Assembly (NCBI GenBank): GCA_943914815.1
Contig: CALUDL010000033.1
Location: forward strand, 1-17,365
Source: an uncultured Brevibacterium sp.
GTDB lineage: Bacteria > Actinomycetota > Actinomycetes > Actinomycetales > Brevibacteriaceae
Reading direction: 5' to 3'
DNA length: 17,365 nt
The notes below the pieces were generated by a model. That model had not been told where the DNA came from. It searched no databases and saw nothing but the letters and a program-made list of their open reading frames with translations. Made by a program: the position numbers and the translations under genes. Below, piece after piece: positions 13,807-17,365 of the stretch (position 1 is its first letter; every line of letters starts with the position of its first letter).

Positions 13807-15210
13807 TTACTTGGTGCGGCGGCGGGTTACCAGGACGGTTGCTGCACCAACGGTGAGGAGTGCTCCACCAGCGATCAGGCCGGAGAGTTCCATACCGGTG
13901 CGTGGCAGGGTGTTCGAGGACTTATCGTTGCCCTTAGCGTTGTTGCTCTGACCGGAGTCGTTGTCTCCGCCCTTAGCGTCGCCGTTACCGGTGTTCTTGT
14001 CGCCACCCTTGTCTTTGTCGCCGTCCTTGTCGCCTGGCTTTGCTTCGTCTTTCTTGCCAGGGGTGTTGGTGACTTTGAAGGTGTCGGTGAGCACGCCTTC
14101 GTCGCTCTTGACGGTGACCTTGTAGGTTCCCAGGAAGCCGTCGAGTCCGTTACCAGCGTTAATTCCGAAAACAACGTGTGACCACACACCGTCCTTGTTG
14201 GCCTGTGCTTCCTTGTAAAGGTTTTCGACCTTACCGTTTCCGTCTTGCTTGGATACCGAGTAGGTGAACTTCTCGTTTGGCTTCAGGCCAGTCGTGACAA
14301 GCTTGACGCCCTTCTTCTTGTTCACAAAGTCGCCAGGGGTGAGTTCCTTAGGCGAAACCTTCAGACCGTACTTAGCTGCCTCTTCCTTAGGCTTGTCGCC
14401 TTCACCAGGATTAGGGTTGTTTGGCTTTGGAGTGCCTACATCTTCACGGTCGCCGACAATGGTAAATGAAACTGAAGCGTCGAGGGTCTTGCCGGACTCG
14501 TCCTTCAATGTGACGGTGTACTTGCCTGCGAGTTCAGCGTCGGACATCTTGTCAGCGCCTTCTACCTTCGCGTAGAAGGTGCCACCACTCTTTGAATCAC
14601 TGTGTGCTTTGAAGGTTCCAGTCGAGGTCTTGCCGGATTCTTCGTGCTTGAGTTCCCACGTGAAATCCTTGCGACCTTCGAGGTTCTTGTACGACACCAA
14701 CATTCCGCCTGCGCGGAAGGCGCCCACGCGGAACTTGTCGAACTGAGTCGACAGTTCTGGGTCACCGGCGGTTTCCATGTCCTTGTCGATGTAGCGAATA
14801 ACACCGGCGTTGACCGTGGTGCCGTCGTCAAGGGTGATGGTGACTGGGTAGTCCCCATTAGGGCTCTTAACGCCGTCGCCACTGGTAATACCCTCTACGC
14901 CGTACACCGCGAACGTAGGCGTTTCAGCAAGCTCGTCAACGGGCGTTTTCAACTTGAGGCTTGGGTCAGAGCTGTTAGGAGCGTCCACCGACTTGATCTT
15001 GGCACCTTCAGGGAGGTTCGAAACGGCGATCGAAACCTTCTGAGCTTTCACCGCGTCAGCGTCAAGTGTGATGACGCACTGAGCGCCTTCCTTGGCGTTC
15101 AGGGTGTTGTTGGAGCATTCGGCAGTTGGAGCGGCGAATGCAGGAGTGCCGGAAAATGCGATAGCACCAGCAACCAAAGCAACGGCCGGTGCAAGAACGA
15201 GCTTCTTCAT
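13807..15210 (-). CDS. LPRTG-anchored surface protein 3 (mosaic)
   Basis: A 467-residue wall-anchored protein. Signal peptide 1-27 (MKKLVLAPAVALVAGAIAF). A unique N-terminal domain (28-145) has Cys32 and Cys45, a probable disulfide. The middle domain (about 152-253) resembles the repeated module of surface protein 1 (FRAGG, YKNLEGRKDFTW, GKYTVTLKDESGKTLD). The C-terminal module (278-386) is almost identical to that of surface protein 2. A Lys/Asp/Gly/Asn-rich spacer, LPRTG (435-439), a hydrophobic helix and RRRTK complete the sortase signal. Start ATG 15210 is preceded by AAGGA; the longer frame to 15252 would bury the signal peptide. The gene thus links the other two family members by shared modules. 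Function is inferred as surface adhesion or structure only. Confidence 0.9.
   Translation of the reverse strand: MKKLVLAPAVALVAGAIAFSGTPAFAAPTAECSNNTLNAKEGAQCVITLDADAVKAQKVSIAVSNLPEGAKIKSVDAPNSSDPSLKLKTPVDELAETPTFAVYGVEGITSGDGVKSPNGDYPVTITLDDGTTVNAGVIRYIDKDMETAGDPELSTQFDKFRVGAFRAGGMLVSYKNLEGRKDFTWELKHEESGKTSTGTFKAHSDSKSGGTFYAKVEGADKMSDAELAGKYTVTLKDESGKTLDASVSFTIVGDREDVGTPKPNNPNPGEGDKPKEEAAKYGLKVSPKELTPGDFVNKKKGVKLVTTGLKPNEKFTYSVSKQDGNGKVENLYKEAQANKDGVWSHVVFGINAGNGLDGFLGTYKVTVKSDEGVLTDTFKVTNTPGKKDEAKPGDKDGDKDKGGDKNTGNGDAKGGDNDSGQSNNAKGNDKSSNTLPRTGMELSGLIAGGALLTVGAATVLVTRRRTK
14051..14376 (-). repeat. 326-bp near-identical block, copy B
   Basis: Partner of 12462-12787. It encodes the common C-terminal module of surface protein 3, with unbroken identity at 14117-14376. 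Confidence 0.97.
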
Positions 15211-15270
15211 GCGAGTCCTTAGGTTCAATAAGCAACGGAATCGAGGGGTCAAAAGTGACTTCTCACACTT

Positions 15271-15319
15271 AGAATCAACCCACCACGTGATCCACGCAAC
15301 TTGTGGTCATTTTGGTCAC
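15271..15319 (-). promoter_or_regulatory. Promoter of surface protein 3 with shared CAAAA element
   Basis: On the minus strand: GTGACCAAAAT (15309-15319), then TTGCGT (15294-15299) 10 nt after CAAAA, a 17-nt spacer and a weak -10 GATTCT (15271-15276). The leader would be about 54 nt. I see no clear terminator for the upstream kinase gene between 15320 and 15380. Confidence 0.5.
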
Positions 15320-15380
15320 GAATAGATCACCAGTCGCTCAAACGCCACCGGCCCTGAAGCGCCAGCGCACCGCCCCATGC

Positions 15381-16511
15381 TCAGTCGCGTCGGGGGATTC
15401 CCAGCGACAGTGAGTCCAAACGGATGTTGCGTTCCTGCTCAGAGCTGGGTGTGCGCACCGTCAACGCGTTCGGCAGAACCGACAACTCCAGGTAGTCGGT
15501 CTTGCCCAACACGTCTCCGTCCACCTGCACATCCAGCTCCTTCTCCGCGCGCACCTTCACAGCAGCGCACTTCGTCACATCGGCGTGCATGCCCTTGCGT
15601 GAACGCCCAGCAATCGACGTGACCACGCTGACCCACTCCGCAACATTGCGTGGCGTCACCGTCAGCACGTCCAAGTGCCCGTCATCGATCACCGCACCGG
15701 GAATCAGCTCAATCCCACCCTGCACTTTTCCGCAGTTACCACCCAGGATGGACCGAACCTTCCGGGTCTCTTCTTCTCCGCCGTCAAACTGAATCCGCAC
15801 CTCGGTGGGCTTGCCCAACAACTGGCGCGACCCCTGCCGCACGTACGCCCACCAGCCCATGCGGGACTTGGCATCTTCGCTCGTATTCGACATCACCGTG
15901 GCGTCGTACCCGATCCCCGCCATCACGGTAAACAGCGTGTCATCGCCATCAGGTGACATGCGCAAATGTGCCGCATCAATCACCCGATCCTGCCCCCACA
16001 GGGCCACACGCATAGCCCACTCGAACCGGTTGAGTGGAATCGACAGGTTCCTCGCCAGCAGGTTTCCCGTTCCCATCGGAATGATGCCCATGGGAACCTC
16101 AGTGCCAGCCAACGCCTGCGCGATCGCACGCACGGTGCCGTCTCCGCCGGCCGCGATCACCACCTCGGCGCCCTTTTCACGCGCCTCATGCGCCATGGAC
16201 GTTCCGGGGTCATCCTTTGTGGTCTCAATGAACAGCGGTTCGTCCCACCCTTCGTTGCGGCACACGGTCGTGGCCACGGACTTCAACGTGTCCATCTCGT
16301 TTTTTGTGGGGTTGTAAATGATGGCTGCTCGTCGTTGTGGCCGGGGTGCTGTTTCGGAGGAGCCCTCCGCCGAGGTGGTATTCAGCGTGGTCTGCTCCGG
16401 CCCCTGGGGCTGGTTGAAAGTGCTTCTGGTTCGCGAGGCCCCTACGAGGTAACCCACAGCGAACGCAACAACAACAGCGACAGCCAAAACGATCCAAGCA
16501 GTGAGGTTCAT
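15381..16511 (-). CDS. Membrane-anchored diacylglycerol kinase family protein
   Basis: A 376-residue protein of the soluble-type diacylglycerol/sphingosine kinase family, which phosphorylates lipid diols with ATP. One N-terminal membrane helix (5-24) is followed by a flexible linker (30-60). The catalytic domain opens with AAIIYNPTKN and carries the nucleotide-binding GGDGT (122-126) and PMGTGNLLARNL (145 onward). The C-terminal beta-sandwich includes IPGAVIDDGHLDV and VQVDGDVLG, as in DgkB/YegS-type proteins. The membrane anchor would place it at the inner face near its lipid substrate, so phosphatidic acid recycling is the likely role; the exact lipid is not readable. It is divergent from serS over a 91-bp region. 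Its Shine-Dalgarno is weak. Confidence 0.9.
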   Translation of the reverse strand: MNLTAWIVLAVAVVVAFAVGYLVGASRTRSTFNQPQGPEQTTLNTTSAEGSSETAPRPQRRAAIIYNPTKNEMDTLKSVATTVCRNEGWDEPLFIETTKDDPGTSMAHEAREKGAEVVIAAGGDGTVRAIAQALAGTEVPMGIIPMGTGNLLARNLSIPLNRFEWAMRVALWGQDRVIDAAHLRMSPDGDDTLFTVMAGIGYDATVMSNTSEDAKSRMGWWAYVRQGSRQLLGKPTEVRIQFDGGEEETRKVRSILGGNCGKVQGGIELIPGAVIDDGHLDVLTVTPRNVAEWVSVVTSIAGRSRKGMHADVTKCAAVKVRAEKELDVQVDGDVLGKTDYLELSVLPNALTVRTPSSEQERNIRLDSLSLGIPRRD

Positions 16512-16525
16512 AAACCTAAGTACAC

Positions 16526-16581
16526 CAGACTTGTCTGAATACTTACATCAGTTTTTGTGATGTGGGCACCAGACAAATCTG
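16526..16581. promoter_or_regulatory. Pair of related palindromes between dgk and serS
   Basis: CAGACTTGTCTG (16526-16537) and CAGACAAATCTG (16570-16581) are each 12 bp with dyad symmetry. Both are preceded by AC, and they are 44 bp apart (about four turns). They sit between the two divergent start codons, so a bound regulator could affect either gene. The binding protein is unknown. Confidence 0.5.
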
Positions 16582-16590
16582 CTGAACAGG

Positions 16591-16596
16591 TAGGCT
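16591..16596 (+). promoter_or_regulatory. Candidate serS -10 box
   Basis: TAGGCT fits the TANNNT pattern and ends 6 nt before the GTG start, which would give a leaderless or nearly leaderless mRNA. A competing reading is that AGG-rich CAGGTAGG (16586-16593) is a ribosome site with a promoter further upstream. Confidence 0.35.
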
Positions 16597-16602
16597 AAAG
16601 GC

Positions 16603-17365
16603 GTGATCGATCTAGTGCAGCTCAGAGAGAACCCGGAAATTTTCAAGGCTTCACAGCGTGCGCGTGGGGCTAGTGTCGAACTTGTCGACCAGATTTTGGC
16701 AGCGGACTCAGCCCGCCGATCCGCCATTGCGGAATTTGAAGAGATCCGCGCTCAGCAAAAAGCGTTCGGCAAGAAGGTTGCGTCTGAAAAAGACAAGGAC
16801 GCAAAAGCCAAGCTCGTTGCTGAAGCTAAAGAGTTGTCTGACCGTGTAAAGGCTCTGCAGGCAGACAACGACGAGGCGCAACAGAACTTTGAACGCATCC
16901 TCATGAAGCTTCCCAACCTCATCATCGACGGTGTGCCGTCCGGTGGCGAAGAAGATTCGGTGGAACTGCGCCGGGAGGGCACTGTCCGCGACTTCTCCGC
17001 TGACGGTTTCGAACCAGTTGATCACTTGGAAATCGGGGAACGTCTCAACGCCATCGACACCACTCGCGGTGCCAAAGTGTCTGGTTCACGCTTCCACTTC
17101 CTCACCGGTTTTGGTGCACGTTTGGAGATGGCGCTCCTCAACCTCGCTATGGACACCGCGCTCAGCGCAGGTTTCACCCCCATGGTTGTGCCCACACTGG
17201 TGAAACCAGAAGTCATGGGCGGCACAGGGTTCCTGGGTGAACACGCTGACGAAGTGTACCGCCTGGAAGCTGACGACATGTTCCTGGTCGGAACCTCCGA
17301 AGTTCCGCTGGCCGGGTACTTCATGGACGAAATCATCGACCTGTCAGACGGGCCCATCCGCTTTG
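16603..17365 (+). CDS. serS: Seryl-tRNA synthetase, 5' part
   Basis: The first 254 codons of a class II aminoacyl-tRNA synthetase that charges tRNA-Ser; the window ends inside the gene, so about 40% is missing compared with the usual length of roughly 420-430. The start is GTG, giving IDLVQLRENPE, the typical SerRS beginning. A long helical hairpin (about 30-100) is the tRNA-binding arm. The catalytic domain begins with DHLEIGE, GAKVSGSRFHFL and LEMAL, then motif 1 around VVPTLVKPEVMGGTGF, and reaches VGTSEVPLAGY before the edge. No frameshift is seen in the part present. Confidence 0.97.
   Translation, partial: MIDLVQLRENPEIFKASQRARGASVELVDQILAADSARRSAIAEFEEIRAQQKAFGKKVASEKDKDAKAKLVAEAKELSDRVKALQADNDEAQQNFERILMKLPNLIIDGVPSGGEEDSVELRREGTVRDFSADGFEPVDHLEIGERLNAIDTTRGAKVSGSRFHFLTGFGARLEMALLNLAMDTALSAGFTPMVVPTLVKPEVMGGTGFLGEHADEVYRLEADDMFLVGTSEVPLAGYFMDEIIDLSDGPIRF

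Noticed and set aside
1..17365. tRNA, rRNA, known riboswitches or prophage genes
   Set aside because: No cloverleaf, rRNA-like stretch, riboswitch core, integrase or phage structural gene was recognised on either strand by eye; a covariance-model search would be needed for a firm negative.

Overview
The window looks like chromosomal DNA from a Gram-positive actinobacterium, most likely Micrococcales (inference). The evidence is a dnaK-grpE-dnaJ-hspR operon with HAIR-type operators, a mycothiol-dependent (MDMPI-type) enzyme, a DUF222/13E12-type HNH protein, three sortase-anchored LPRTG surface proteins, frequent GTG starts and moderately high GC. The genus cannot be fixed from the sequence alone.

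Left part (1-5240, + strand). A small secreted lysozyme-like protein ends at a strong terminator (619-657). A repeat-rich intergenic stretch of about 450 bp follows, holding two HAIR operators (950-970 and 1014-1034) and a TTGACA promoter element. Then come dnaK (1054), grpE (overlapping dnaK by one base), a zinc-finger-less dnaJ, and hspR, closed by a hairpin terminator that lies inside the 3' end of the convergent gene. HspR is the repressor expected to bind the HAIR sites with DnaK as co-repressor, so the operon is a self-contained heat-shock feedback loop.

Middle (5176-7645, - strand). A DASS/SLC13-type anion transporter and an MDMPI/DinB-fold enzyme lie 29 nt apart and are probably co-transcribed. 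A palindromic candidate operator lies upstream.

Accessory region (7730-15320, - strand). Three related LPRTG-anchored proteins are here, interrupted between the first and second by a DUF222-HNH protein. The three are mosaics: one C-terminal Ig-like module is common to all, a second module is present three times in protein 1 and once in protein 3, and the N-terminal domains of proteins 2 and 3 are unique. A 326-bp block is 323/326 identical between genes 2 and 3, and 110 bp is repeated perfectly within gene 1. All three genes share a promoter layout (CAAAA core, exactly 10 nt, TTG-type -35 box), and genes 2 and 3 share duplicated twin-hairpin 3' ends. This locus is the most interesting part of the window: a duplicating, recombining, probably co-regulated surface-protein family.

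Right end. A membrane-anchored diacylglycerol/lipid kinase (-) is divergent from serS (+, truncated by the window end). Two related 12-bp palindromes lie in the shared promoter region.
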